From positions 4,383,821 to 4,447,820 of the forward strand of contig OZ014417.1 in assembly GCA_963965975.1 (NCBI GenBank): 64,000 nt of DNA, read 5' to 3'. This DNA is from Xestospongia bergquistia (Eukaryota > Porifera > Demospongiae > Haplosclerida > Petrosiidae). The position numbers and the translations under genes are program-made. This document shows positions 37,901 through 52,900 of the stretch, piece after piece. The notes under the pieces are model-generated. The model saw only the letters and a program-made list of their open reading frames with translations. It did no database searches and was not told the origin of the DNA. Each line of letters starts with the position of its first letter. Position 1 is the stretch's first letter.

Positions 37901-40900
37901 GTTGCAACTAGAGAAAAAAAACAACTAGAGAATAAAAATGGGAAGTTTGATTTTCAATCTTACATAGAGTAGTTATTAAAGAACTTCACTACATCATCTC
38001 CAGTCTAGTCATATATAGTATATCATAGGACTATACTATATCCAGATCATCACATCTTGATGTAAAATAAATTACTATTATAAAAAAAGAGAAAAATAGT
38101 AAAAACATTTATTTAATATAAGAGTTTCTATTAACTTACTAGAGTAAGTAGGACAATCATCTCCAATAGACCAGTCAGTAAACAGACCAATTATATAAAA
38201 GAAGGTATCATTTAAATTGTTGAGTTTATAACTCTCAATTAGTTGATCATCTCCAGTAGAAAACAGTCCTACTATAAAATGAATAATACTTAGTATAACA
38301 GAGCAATAATAATTATTATAAATTGACAAGAGTCTGTTGAATATTAAAATTACTTAGTTGTTACGGATAAAGAAAAGAGTTTATATTTCATAGACGTCTG
38401 CTATAAAACCTATCCTTTAAACCCTCCAGGCTGATACAAACTATGAATGAAGAGTTACCAAAAGCCCTGATGCCAATAAACAGGACATGAAAAATTCTAC
38501 ATGCCATACTGAAGTAAATTTTTAGATCCCAGTAAAAAATACTGAAGTAAATTTTTAGATGTCAGTAAAAAATACTGTAGTAAATTTTTAGATGCTAGTA
38601 AAAAAAAGCTGAAGTAAATTTTTAGATGCTAGTAATAAAGTAATTCTAGTAATAAAGTAATTCTGATCTTTCTGGATAATAACGAAAGCTTTAAACAAAT
38701 TCTTTGGCTAAAGACATTAATTCAAAGGATAAGACGAATTGGTAGATTTACAGCTCTTTATCCGAATGGAAAACAATAGTAATACTTGACGTTTGTCATC
38801 TGGTACATCAGATCATCACTACCAGTGATCATTAAACCTGTCCATCCTATTAAATAGTTCATTCAGTAGAAAATTCTACTATTTAATAAGTCAACTTACA
38901 GTAGTCATAAAATAATGTAGATTAGATCATAAACCTATTAGAGTGACAAAAGTGATTGTACTTATAACATAGTATAAGTATTATGATACAGCTGTCATGA
39001 TTCCCAGCACTTAACTAGAACATGTTGCAACTAGAGAAAAAAAACAACTAGAGAATAAAAATGGGCAGTTTGATTTTCAATCTTACATAGAGTAGTTATT
39101 AAAGAACTTCACTACATCATCTCCAGTCTAGTCATATATAGTATATCATAGGACTATACTATATCCAGATCATCACATGTTGATGTAGAATAAATTACTA
39201 TTATAAAAGAAGAGAAAAAATAGTAAAAACATTTATTTAATACAAGTGTTTCTATTAACTTACTAGAAGTAGGACAATCATCTCCAATAGACCAGTCAGT
39301 AAACAGACCAATTCTACTCTATCCTAAAAGAAAGTATTGTTTTAATTGTTGAGTTTATAACTCTCAATTAGTTGATGCTCATCTCCAGTAGAAAACAGTC
39401 CTACTATAAAATGAAAAATATATATTATAACAGAGCAATAATAATTATTATAAATTGACAAGAGTCTGTTGCATATTAAAATTACTTAGTTCATAGACAT
39501 CCAGGCTAATACAAACCATGAATGAAAACTTACCAAAAGCCCTGATGCCAATGAACAGGACATGAAAAATTCTACATGCCATACTGAAGTAAATTTTTAG
39601 ATGCCAGTAAAAAATACTGAAGTAAATTTTTAGATGCTAGTAAAAAAAACTAAAGTACATTTGTAAACGCTAGTAATAAAGTAATTCTGATCTTTCTGGA
39701 TAATAACGAAAGCTTTAAACAAATTCTTTGGCTAAAGACATTAATTCAAAGGATAAGACGAATTGGTAGATTTACAGCTCTTTATCCGCATGGAAAACAA
39801 TAGTAATACTTGACGTTTGTCATATGGTAAATCAGACCATCACTACCAGTGATCATTAAACCTGTCCATCCTATTAAATAGTTCATTCAGTAGAAAATTC
39901 TACTATTTAATAAGTCAACTTACAGTAGTCATAAGATAATGTAGATTAGATGTTAAACCTATTAGAGTGACAAAAGTGATTGTACTTATAACATAGTATA
40001 AGTATTATGATACAGCTGTCATGATTCCCAGCACTTAACTAGAACATGTTGCAACTAGAGAAAAAAAACAACTAGAGAATAAAAATTGGCAGTTTGATTT
40101 TCAATCTTTCATAGAGTAGTTATTAAAGACCTTCACTACATCATCTCCAGTCTAGTCGTATATAGTACATCATAGGACTATACTATATCCAGATCATCAC
40201 ATGTTGATGTAGAATAAATTACTATTATAAAAGAAGAGAAAAAATAGTAAAAACATTTATTTAATACAAGTGTTTCTATTAACTTACTAGAAGTAGGACA
40301 ATCATCTCCAATAGACCAGTCAGTGAACAGACCAATTCCACTCTATCCTAAAAGAAAGTATCGTTTAAATTGTTGAGTTTATAACTCTCAATTAGTTGAT
40401 GCTCATCTCCAATAGAAAACAGTCCTACTATAAAATGAAAAATACTTATTATAACAGTGCAATAGTAATTATTATAAATTGACAAGAGTCTGTTGCATAT
40501 TAAAATTACTTAGTTCATAGACATCCAGGCTGATACAAACCATGAATGAAAACTTACCAAAAGCCCTGACGCCAAAGAACAAGACACAAAAAATTCTACA
40601 TGCCATACTGAAGTAAATTTTTAGATTCCAGTAAAAAATACTGTAGTAAATTTTTAGATTCTAGTAAAAAAAAAACTGAAGTAAATTTTTAGATGCTAAT
40701 AATAAAGTAATTCTAGTAATAAAGTAATTCTGATCTTTCTGGATAATAATGAAAGCTTTAAACAAATTCTTTGGCTAAAGACATTAATTCAAAGGATAAG
40801 ACGAATTGGTAGATTTACAGCTCTTTATCCGCATGGAAAACAATAGTAATACTTGACGTTTGTCATCTGGTACATCAGATCATCACTACCAGTGATCATT

Positions 40901-43900
40901 AAACCTGTCCATCCTATTAAATAGTTCATTCAGTAGAAAATTCTACTATTTAATAAGTCAACTTACAGTAGTCATAAGATAATGTAGATTAGATCATAAA
41001 CCTATTAGAGTGACAAAAGTGATTGTACTTATAACATAGTATAAGTATTATGATACAGCTGTCATGATTCCCAGCACTTAACTAGAACATGCTGCAACTA
41101 GAGAAAAAAAACAACTAGAGAATAAAAATTGGCAGTTTGATTTTCAATCTTACATAGAGTAGTTATTAAAGACCTTCACTACATCATCTCCAGTCTAGTC
41201 GTATATAGTATATCATAGGACTATACTATATCCAGATCATCACATGTTGATGTAGAATAATTTACTATTATAAAAGAAGAGAAAAAATATTAAAAACATT
41301 TATTTAATACAAGTGTTTCTATTAACTTACTAGAAGTAGGACAATCATCTCCAATAGACCAGTCAGTAAACAGACCAATTCTACTCTATCCTAAAAGAAA
41401 GTATCGTTTAAATTGTTGAGTTTAGAACTCTCAATTAGTTGATGCTCATCTCCAGTAGAAAACAGTCCTACTATAAAATGAAAAATACTTATTATAAAAA
41501 AGAAATAATAATCATTATAAATTGACAAGAGTCTGTTGCATATTAAAATTACTTAGTTCATAGACATCCAGGCTGATACAAACCATGAATGAAAACTTAC
41601 CAAAAGCCCTGATGCCAAAGAACAGGACACGAAAAATTCTACATGCCATACTGAAGTAAATTTTTAGATCCCAGTAAAAAATACTGATGTAAATTTCTAG
41701 ATGCCAGTAAAAAATACTGTAGTAAATTTTTAGATGCTAGTAAAAAAATGAAGTAAATTTTTAGATGCTAATAATAAAGTAATTCTAGTAATAAAGTAAT
41801 TCTGATCTTTTTGGATAATAACGAAAGCTTTAAACAAATTCTTTGGCTAAAGACATTAATTCAAAGGATAAGACAAATTGGTAGATTTACAGCTCTTTAT
41901 CCGAATGGAAAACAATAGTAATACTTGATGTTTGTCATATGGTACATCAGATCATCACTACCAGTGATCATTAAACCTGTCCATCCTATTAAATAGTTCA
42001 TTCAGTAGAAAATTCTACTATTTAATAAGTCAAATTACAGTAGTCATAAAATAATGTAGATTAGATCATAAACCTATTAGAGTGACAAAAGTGATTGTAC
42101 TTATAACATAGTATAAGTATTATGATACAGCTGTCATGATTCCCAGCACTTAACTAGAACATGTTGCAACTAGAGAAAAAAAACAACTAGAGAATAAAAA
42201 TTGGCAGTTTGATTTTCAATCTTACATAGAGTAGTTATTAAAGACCTTCACTACATCATCTCCAGTCTAGTCGTATATAGTATATCATAGGACTATACTA
42301 TATCCAGATCATCACATGTTGATGTAGAATAAATTACTATTATAAAAGAAGAGAAAAAATAGTAAAAACATTTATTTAATACTAGTGTTTCTGTTAACTT
42401 ACTAGAAGTAGGACAATCATCTCCAATAGACCAGTCAGTAAACAGACCAATTCTACTCTATCCTAAAAGAAAGTATCGTTTAAATTGTTGAGTTTAGAAC
42501 TCTCAATTAGTTGATGCTCATCTCCAGTAGAAAACAGTCCTACTATAAAATGAAAAATACTTATTATAAAAAAGAAATAATAATCATTATAAATTGACAA
42601 GAGTCTGTTGCATATTAAAATTACTTAGTTCATAGACATCCAGGCTGATACAAACCATGAATGAAAACTTACCAAAAGCCCTGATGCCAAAGAACAGGAC
42701 ACGAAAAATTCTACATGCCATACTGAAGTAAATTTTTAGATCCCAGTAAAAAATACTGATGTAAATTTCTAGATGCCAGTAAAAAATACTGTAGTAAATT
42801 TTTAGATGCTAGTAAAAAAATGAAGTAAATTTTTAGATGCTAATAATAAAGTAATTCTAGTAATAAAGTAATTCTGATCTTTTTGGATAATAACGAAAGC
42901 TTTAAACAAATTCTTTGGCTAAAGACATTAATTCAAAGGATAAGACAAATTGGTAGATTTACAGCTCTTTATCCGCATGGAAAACAATAGTAATACTTGA
43001 TGTTTGTCATCTGGTACATCAGATCATCACTACCAGTGATCATTAAACCTGTCCATCCTATTAAATAGTTCATTCAGTAGAAAATTCTACTATTTAATAA
43101 GTCAACTTACAGTAGTCATAAAATAATGTAGATTAGATCATAAACCTATTAGAGTGACAAAAGTGATTGTACTTATAACATAGTATAAGTATTATGATAC
43201 AGCTGTCATGATTCCCAGCACTTAACTAGAACATGTTGCAACTAGAGAAAAAAAACAACTAGAGAATAAAAATTGGCAGTTTGATTTTCAATCTTACATA
43301 GAGTAGTTATTAAAGACCTTCACTACATCATCTCCAGTCTAGTCGTATATAGTATATCATAGGACTATACTATATCCAGATCATCACATGTTGATGTAGA
43401 ATAAATTACTATTATAAAAGAAGAGAAAAAATAGTAAAAACATTTATTTAATACAAGTGTTTCTATTAACTTACTAGAAGTAGGACAATCATCTCCAATA
43501 GACCAGTCAGTAAACAGACCAATTCTACTCTATCCTAAAAGAAAGTATCGTTTAAATTGTTGAGTTTATAACTCTCAATTACTTGATGCTCATCTCCAAT
43601 AGAAAACAGTCCTACTATAAAATGAAAAATACTTATTATAACAGTGCAATAGTAATTATTATAAATTGACAAGAGTCTGTTGCATATTAAAATTACTTAG
43701 TTCATAGACATCCAGGCTGATACAAACCATGAATGAAAACTTACCAAAAGCCCTGATGCCAAAGAATAGGACACGAAAAATTCTACATGCCATACTGAAG
43801 TAAATTTTTAGATCCCAGTAAAAAACACTGAAGTAAATTTCTAGATGCCAGTAAAAAATACTGTAGTAAATTTTTAGATGCTAGTAAAAAAATGAAGTAA

Positions 43901-46900
43901 ATTTTTAGATGCTAATAATAAAGTAATTCTAGTAATAAAGTAATTCTGATCTTTCTGGATAATAACGAAAGCTTTAAACAAATTATTTGGCTAAAGACAT
44001 TAATTCAAAGGATAAGACGAATTGGTAGATTTACAGCTCTTTATCCGCATGGAAAACAATAGTAATACTTGACGTTTGTCATCTGGTACATCAGATCATC
44101 ACTACCAGTGATCATTAAACCTGTCCATCCTATTAAATAGTTCATTCAGTAGAAAATTCTACTATTTAATAAGTCAACTTACAGTAATCATAAGATAATA
44201 TAGATTAGATCATAAACCTATTAGAGTGACAAAAGTGATTGTACTTATAACATAGTATAAGTATTATGATACAGCTAACATGATTCCCAGCACTTAACTA
44301 GAACATGTTGCAACTAGAGAAAAAAAACAACTAGAGAATAAAAATGGGAAGTTTGATTTTCAATCTTACATAGAGTAGTTATTAAAGACCTTCACTACAT
44401 CATCTCCAGTCTAGTCATATATAGTATATCATAGGACTATACTATATCCAGATCATCACATCTTGATATAGAATAAATTACTATTATAATAGAAGAGAAA
44501 AAATAGTAAAAACATTTATTTAATACAAGTGTTTCTATTAACTTACTAGAAGTAGGACAATCATCTCCAATAGACCAGTCAGTAAACAGACCAATTCTAC
44601 TCTATCCTAAAAGAAAGTATCGTATAAATTGTTGAGTTTATAACTCTCAGTTAGTTGATGCTCATCTCCAGTAGAAAACAGTCCTACTATAAAATGAAAA
44701 ATACTTATTATAACAGAGCAATAATAATTATTATAAATTGACAAGAGTCTGTTGTATATTAAAATTATTTAGTTCATAGACATCCAGGTTGACACAAACC
44801 ATGAATGAAAACGTACCAAAAGCCCTGATGCCAATAAACAGGACACGAAAAATTCTACTTGCTATACTAAAGTAAAATTTTAGATGCCAGTAAAAAATAC
44901 TGAAGTAAATTTTTAGATGCCAGTAAAAAATAATGATGTAAATTTTTAGATGCTAGTAAAAAAAACTAAAGTACATTTGTAAACGCTAGTAATAAAGTAA
45001 TTCTGATCTTTCTGGATAATAACGAAAGCTTAAAAAAAATTCTTTAGTAGAAAATTGTACTACTTATACTACTTAATAAGTCAACTTACAGTAGTCATAA
45101 GTTAATATAGATTAGATCATAAATATATTAGTGTGGCAAAAGGGTCAGTACTATCATACTTACAATATAGAATTAAGTATTATGATACAGCTGTCATGAT
45201 TCCCAGCACTTAACTAGAACATGTTGCAACTAGAGAATAAAAACAACTAGAGAATAAAAATGGGCAGTTTGATTTTCAATCTTAGTTATTAAAGAACTTC
45301 ACAACATCATCTCCAGTCTAGTCATATATAGTATATCATAGGACTATACTATATCCAGATAATCACATGTTGATGTAAAAAAAATTACTATTATAAAAAA
45401 AGAGAAAAATAGTAAAAACATTTATTTAATATAAGAGTTTCTATTAACTTACTAGAGTAAGTAGGACAATCATCTCCAATAGACCAGTCAGTAAACAGAC
45501 CAATTATATAAAAGAAGGTATCATTTAAATTGTTGAGTTTATAACTCTCAATTAGTTGATCATCTCCAGTAGAAAACAGTCCTACTATAAAATGAAAAAT
45601 ACTTATTATAACAGAGCAATAATAATTATTATAAATTGACAAGAGTCTGTTGAATATTAAAATTACTTAGTTGTTACGGATAAAGAAAAGAGTTTATATT
45701 TCATAGACGTCTGCTATAAAACCTATCCTTTAAACCCTCCAGGCTGATACAAACTATGAATGAAGAGTTACCAAAAGCCCTGATGCCAATAAACAGGACA
45801 TGAAAAATTCTACATGCCATACTGAAGTAAATTTTTAGATCCCAGTAAAAAATACTGAAGTAAATTTTTAGATGTCAGTAAAAAATACTGTAGTAAATTT
45901 TTAGATGCTAGTAAAAAAAAGCTGAAGTAAATTTTTAGATGCTAGTAATAAAGTAATTCTAGTAATAAAGTAATTCTGATCTTTCTGGATAATAATGAAA
46001 GCTTTAAACAAATTCTTTGGCTAAAGACATTAATTCAAAGGATAACACGAATTGGTAGATTTACAGCTCTTTATCCGCATGGAAAACAATAGTAATACTT
46101 GACGTTTGTCATCTGGTACATCAGATCATCACTACCAGTGATCATTAAACCTGTCCATCCTATTAAATAGTTCATTCAGTAGAAAATTCTACTATTTAAT
46201 AAGTCAACTTACAGTACTCATAAGATAATGTAGATTAGATCATAAACCTATTAGAGTGACAAAAGTGATTGTACTTATAACATAGTATAAGTATTATGAT
46301 ACGGCTGTCATGATTCCCAGCACTCAACCAGAACATGTTGCAACTAGAGAAAAAAAAACAACTAGAGAATAAAAATGGCAGTTTGATTTTCAATCTTACA
46401 TAGAGTAGTTATTAAAGAACTTCACTACATCATCTCCAGTCTAGTCGTATATAGTATATCATAGGACTATACTATATCCAGATCATCACATGTTGATGTA
46501 GAATAAATTACTATTATAAAAGAAGAGAAAAAATAGTAAAAACATTTATTTAATACAAGTGTTTCTATTAACTTACCAGAGTAAGTAGGACAATCATCTC
46601 CAATAGACCAGTCAGTAAACAGACCAATTCTACTCTATCCTAAAAGAAAGTATCGTTTAAATTGTTGAGTTTAGAACTCTCAATTAGTTGATGCTCATCT
46701 CCAGTAGAAAACAGTCCTACTATAAAATGAAAAATACTTATTATAACAGAGCAATAATAATTATTATAAATTGACAAGAGTCTGTTGCATATTAAAATTA
46801 CTTAGTTCATAGACATCCAGGCTGATACAAACCATGAATGAAAACTTACCAAAAGCCCTGATGCCAAAGAACAGGACACGAACAATTCTACATGCCATAC

Positions 46901-49900
46901 TGAAGTAAATTTTTAGATGCCAGTAAAAAATACTGAAGTAAATTTCTAGATGCCAGTAAAAAATACTGTAGTAAATTTTTAGATGCTAGTAAAAAAATGA
47001 AGTAAATTTTTAGATGCTAATAATAAAGTAATTCTAGTAATAAAGTAATTCTGATCTTTTTGGATAATAACGAAAGCTTTAAACAAATTCTTTGGCTAAA
47101 GACATTAATTCAAAGGATAACACGAATTGGTAGATTTACAGCTCTTTATCCGAATGGAAAACAATAGTAATACTTGACGTTTGTCATCTGGTACATCAGA
47201 TCATCACTACCAGTGATCATTAAACCTGTCCATCCTATTAAATAGTTCATTCAGTAGAAAATTCTACTATTTAATAAGTCAACTTACAGTAGTCATAAAA
47301 TAATGTAGATTAGATCATAAACCTATTAGAGTGACAAAAGTGATTGTACTTATAACATAGTATAAGTATTATGATACAGCTGTCATGATTCCCAGCACTT
47401 AACTAGAACATGTTGCAACTAGAGAAAAAAAACAACTAGAGAATAAAAATGGGCAGTTTGATTTTCAATCTTACATAGAGTAGTTATTAAAGAACTTCAC
47501 TACATCATCTCCAGTCTAGTCATATATAGTATATCATAGGACTATACTATATCCAGATCATCACATGTTGATGTAGAATAAATTACTATTATAAAAGAAG
47601 AGAAAAAATAGTAAAAACATTTATTTAATACAAGTGTTTCTATTAACTTACTAGAAGTAGGACAATCATCTCCAATAGACCAGTCAGTAAACAGACCAAT
47701 TCTACTCTATCCTAAAAGAAAGTATTGTTTTAATTGTTGAGTTTATAACTCTCAATTAGTTGATGCTCATCTCCAGTAGAAAACAGTCCTACTATAAAAT
47801 GAAAAATATATATTATAACAGAGCAATAATAATTATTATAAATTGACAAGAGTCTGTTGCATATTAAAATTACTTAGTTCATAGACATCCAGGCTAATAC
47901 AAACCATGAATGAAAACTTACCAAAAGCCCTGATGCCAATGAACAGGACATGAAAAATTCTACATGCCATACTGAAGTAAATTTTTAGATGCCAGTAAAA
48001 AATACTGAAGTAAATTTTTAGATGCTGGTAAAAAAAACTAAAGTACATTTGTAAACGCTAGTAATAAAGTAATTCTGATCTTTCTGGATAATAACGAAAG
48101 CTTAAAAGTAGAAAATTGTACTACTTATACTACTTAATAAGTCAACTTACAGTAGTCAAAAGTTAATGTACATTAGATCATAAATATATTAGTGTGACAA
48201 AAGGGTCAGTACTATCGTACTTACAATATAGAATTAAGTATTATGACACAGCTGTCATGATTCCCAGCACTCAACTAGAACATGTTGCAACTAGAGAATA
48301 AAAACAATTACAGAATAAAAATGGGCAGTTTGATTTCAATCTTACATAGAGTAGTTATTAAAGAACTTCACTACATCATTTCCAGTCTAGTCATATATAG
48401 TATATCATAGGACTATACTATATCCAGATCATCACATGTTGTTGTAGAATAAATTACTATTATAAAAAAAAAGGAAAATAGTAAAAACATTTATTTAATA
48501 CAAGTGTTTCTATTAACTTACTAGAAGTAGGACAATCATCTCCAATAGACCAGTCAGTGAACAGACCAATTCCACTCTATCCTAAAAGAAAGTATCGTTT
48601 AAATTGTTGAGTTTATAACTCTCAATTACTTGATGCTCATCTCCAATAGAAAACAGTCCTACTATAAAATGAAAAATACTTATTATAACAGTGCAATAGT
48701 AATTATTATAAATTGACAAGAGTCTGTTGCATATTAAAATTACTTAGTTCATAGACATCCAGGCTGATACAAACCATGAATGAAAACTTACAAAAAGCCC
48801 TGATGCCAATGAACAGGACATGAAAAATTCTACATGCCATACTGAAGTAAATTTTTAGATCCCAGTAAAAAATACCGAAATAAATTTCTAGATCTCAGTA
48901 AAAAATACTGTAGTAAATTTTAGATGCTAGTAAAAAAAATGAAGTAAATTTTTGGATGCTAGTAATAAAGAATTCTAGTAATAAAGTAATTCTGATCTTT
49001 CTGGATAATAACGAAAGCTTTAAACAAATTCTTTGGCTAAAGACATTAATTCAAAGGATAAGACGAATTGGTAGATTTACAGCTCTTTATCCGCATGGAA
49101 AACAATAGTAATACTTGACGTTTGTCATCTGGTACATCAGATCATCACTGCCAGTGATCATTAAACCTGTCCATCCTATTAAATAGTTCATTCAGTAGAA
49201 AATTCTACTATTTAATAAGTCAACTTACAGTACTCATAAGATAATATAGATTAGATCATAAACCTATTAGAGTGACTAAATTGATTGTACTTATAACATA
49301 GTATAAGTATTATGATACAGCTATCATGATTCCCAGAACTCAACTAGAACATGTTGCAACTAGAGAATAAAAACAACTAGAGAATAAAAATGGGCAGTTT
49401 GATTTTCAATCTTACATAGAGTAGTTATTAAAGAACTTCACTACATCATCTCCAGTCTAGTCATATATAGTATATCATAGGACTATACTATATCCAGATC
49501 ATCACATGTTGATGTAGAAAAATTACTATTATAATAGAAGAGAAAAATAGTAAAAACATTTATTTAATACAAGTGTTTCTATTAACTTACTAGAAGTAGG
49601 ACAATCATCTCCAATAGACCAGTCAGTAAACAGACCAATTCTACTCTATCCTAAAAGAAAGTATCGTATAAATTGTTGAGTTTATAACTCTCAATTAGTT
49701 GATGCTCATCTCCGGTAGAAACAGTCCTACTATAAAATGAAAAATACTTATTATAACAGAGCAATAATAATTATTATAAATTGACAAGAGTCTGTTGTAT
49801 ATTAAAATTATTTAGTTCATAGACATCCAGGTTGATACAAACCACGAATGAAAACGTACCAAAAGCCCTGATGCCAATAAACAGGACACGAAAAATTCTA

Positions 49901-52900
49901 CTTGCTATACTGAAGTAAAATTTTAGATGCCAGTAAAAAATACTGAAGTAGATTTTTAGATGCCAGTAAAAAATACTGATGTAAATTTTTAGATGCTAGT
50001 AAAAAAAACTAAAGTACATTTGTAAACGCTAGTAATAAAGTAATTCTGATCTTTCTGGATAATAACGAAAGCTTAAAAAAAATTCTTTAGTAGAAAATGG
50101 TACTACTTATACTACTTAATAAGTCAACTTACAGTAGTCATAAGTTAATATAGATTAGATCATAAATATATTAGTGTGACAAAAGGGTCAGTACTATCGT
50201 ACTTACAATATAAAATTAAGTATTATGACATAGCTGTCATGATTCCCAGCACTCAACTAAAACATGTTGCAACTAGAGAATAAAAACAATTAGAGAATAA
50301 AAATGGGCAGTTTGATTTCAATCTTACATAGAGTAGTTATTAAAGAACTTCACTACATCATCTCCAGTCTAGTCATATATAGTATATCATAGGACTATAC
50401 TATATCCAGATCATCACATGTTGATGTAGAATAAATTACTATTATAAAAAAAGAGGAAAATAGTAAAAACATTTATTTAATACAAGTGTTTCTATTAACT
50501 TACTAGAAGTAGGACAATCATCTCCAATAGACCAGTCAGTGAACAGACCAATTCTACTCTATCCTAAAAGAAAGTATCGTTTAAATTGTTGAGTTTATAA
50601 CTCTCAATTACTTGATGCTCATCTCCAATAGAAAACAGTCCTACTATAAAATGAAAAATACTTATTATAACAGTGCAATAGTAATTATTATAAATTGACA
50701 AGAGTCTGTTGCATATTAAAATTACTTAGTTCATAGACATCCAGGCTGATACAAACCATGAATGAAAACTTACCAAAAGCCCTGATGCCAAAGAACAGGA
50801 CACGAAAAATTCTACATGCCATACTGAAGTAAATTTTTAGATCCCAGTAAAAAATACTGAAGTAAATTTCTAGATGCCAGTAAAAAATACTGTAGTAAAT
50901 TTTTAGATGCTAGTAAAAAAATGAAGTAAATTTTTAGATGCTAATAATAAAGTAATTCTAGTAATAAAGTAATTCTGATCTTTCTGGATAATAACGAAAG
51001 CTTTAAACAAATTCTTAGGCTAAAGACATTAATTCAAAGGATAAGACGAATTGGTAGATTTACAGCTCTTTATCCGCATGGAAAACAATAGTAATACTTG
51101 ACGTTTGTCATCTGGTACATCAGATCATCACTACCAGTGATCATTAAACCTGTCCATCCTATTAAATAGTTCATTCAGTAGAAAATTCTACTATTTAATA
51201 AGTCAACTTACAGTAATCATAAGATAATATAGATTAGATCATAAACCTATTAGAGTGACAAAAGTGATTGTACTTATAACTTAGTATAAGTATTATGATA
51301 CAGCTAACATGATTCCCAGCACTTAACTAGAACATGTTGCAACTAGAGAAAAAAAACAACTAGAGAATAAAAATGGGCAGTTTGATTTTCAATCTTACAT
51401 AGAGTAGTTATTAAAGAACTTCACTACATCATCTCCAGTCTAGTCATATATAGTATATCATAGGACTATACTATATCCAGATCATCACATGTTGATGTAG
51501 AATAAATTACTATTATAATAGAAGAGAAAAATAGTAAAAACATTTATTTAATATAAGAGTTTCTATTAACTTACTAGAAGTAGGACAATCATCTCCAATA
51601 GACCAGTCAGTAAACAGATCAATTCTACTCTATCCTAAAAAAAAATATCGTTTAAATTGTTGAGTTTATAACTCTCAATTAGTTGATGCTCATCTCCAAT
51701 AGAAAACAGTCCTACTATAAAATGAAAAATACTTATTATAACAGTGCAATAGTAATTATTATAAATTGACAAGAGTCTGTTGTATATTAAAATTACTTAG
51801 TTCATAGACATCCAGGTTGATACAAACCATGAATGAAAACTTACCAAAAGCCCTGATGCCAATAAACAGGACAAGAAAAATTCTACATGCTTTATTGAAG
51901 TAAATTTTTAGATGCCAGTAAAAAATACTGAAGTAGATTTTTAGATGCCAGTAAAAAATACTGAAGTAAATTTTTAGATACTAGTAAAAAAAACTAAAGT
52001 ACATTTGTAAACGCTAATAATAAAGTAATTCTGATCTTTCTGGATAATAACGAAAGCTTAAAAAAAATTCTTTAGTAGAAAATTGTACTACTTATACTAC
52101 TTAATAAGTCAACTTACAGTAGTCATAAGTTAATGTAGATTAGATCATAAATATATTAGTGTGACAAAAGGGTCAGTACTATCGTACTTACAATATAGAA
52201 TTAAGTCTTATTATAAAGCTGTCATGATTCCCAGCACTTAACTAGAACATGTTGCAACTAGCGAAAAAAAACAACTAGAGAATAAAAATGGGCAGTTTGA
52301 TTTTCAATCTTACATAGAGTAGTTATTAAAGAACTTCACTACATCATCTCCAGTCTAGTCATATATAGTATATCATAGGACTATACTATATCCAGATCAT
52401 CACCTGTTGATGTAAAATAAATTACTATTATAAAAAAAGAGAAAAATAGTAAAAACATTTATTTAATATAAGAGTTTCTATTAACTTACTAAAGTAAGTA
52501 GGACAATCATCTCCAATAGACCAGTCAGTAAACAGACCAATTATATAAAAGAAGGTATCATTTAAATTGTTGAGTTTATAACTCTCAATTAGTTGATCAT
52601 CTCCAGTAGAAAACAGTCCTACTATAAAATGAAAAATACTTATTATAACAGAGCAATAATAATTATTATAAATTGACAAGAGTCTGTTGCATATTAAAAT
52701 TACTTAGTTCATAGACATCCAGGCTGATACAAACTATGAATGAAAACTTACCAAAAGCCCTGATGCCAATGAACAGGACATGAAAAATTCTACATGCCAT
52801 ATGGAAGTAAATTTTTAGATGCCAGTAAAAAATACTGAAGTAAATTTCTAGATGTCAGTAAAAAATACTGTAGTAAATTTTTAGATGCTAGTAAAAAAAA

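Noticed and set aside
31208-52679. Repeated 83-codon minus-strand frames beginning MSIYNNYYC as intact small genes
   Set aside because: They are open only in the rare unit type that has lost bases; in ordinary units the frame is interrupted, and parts of it look like intron with splice signals inside.
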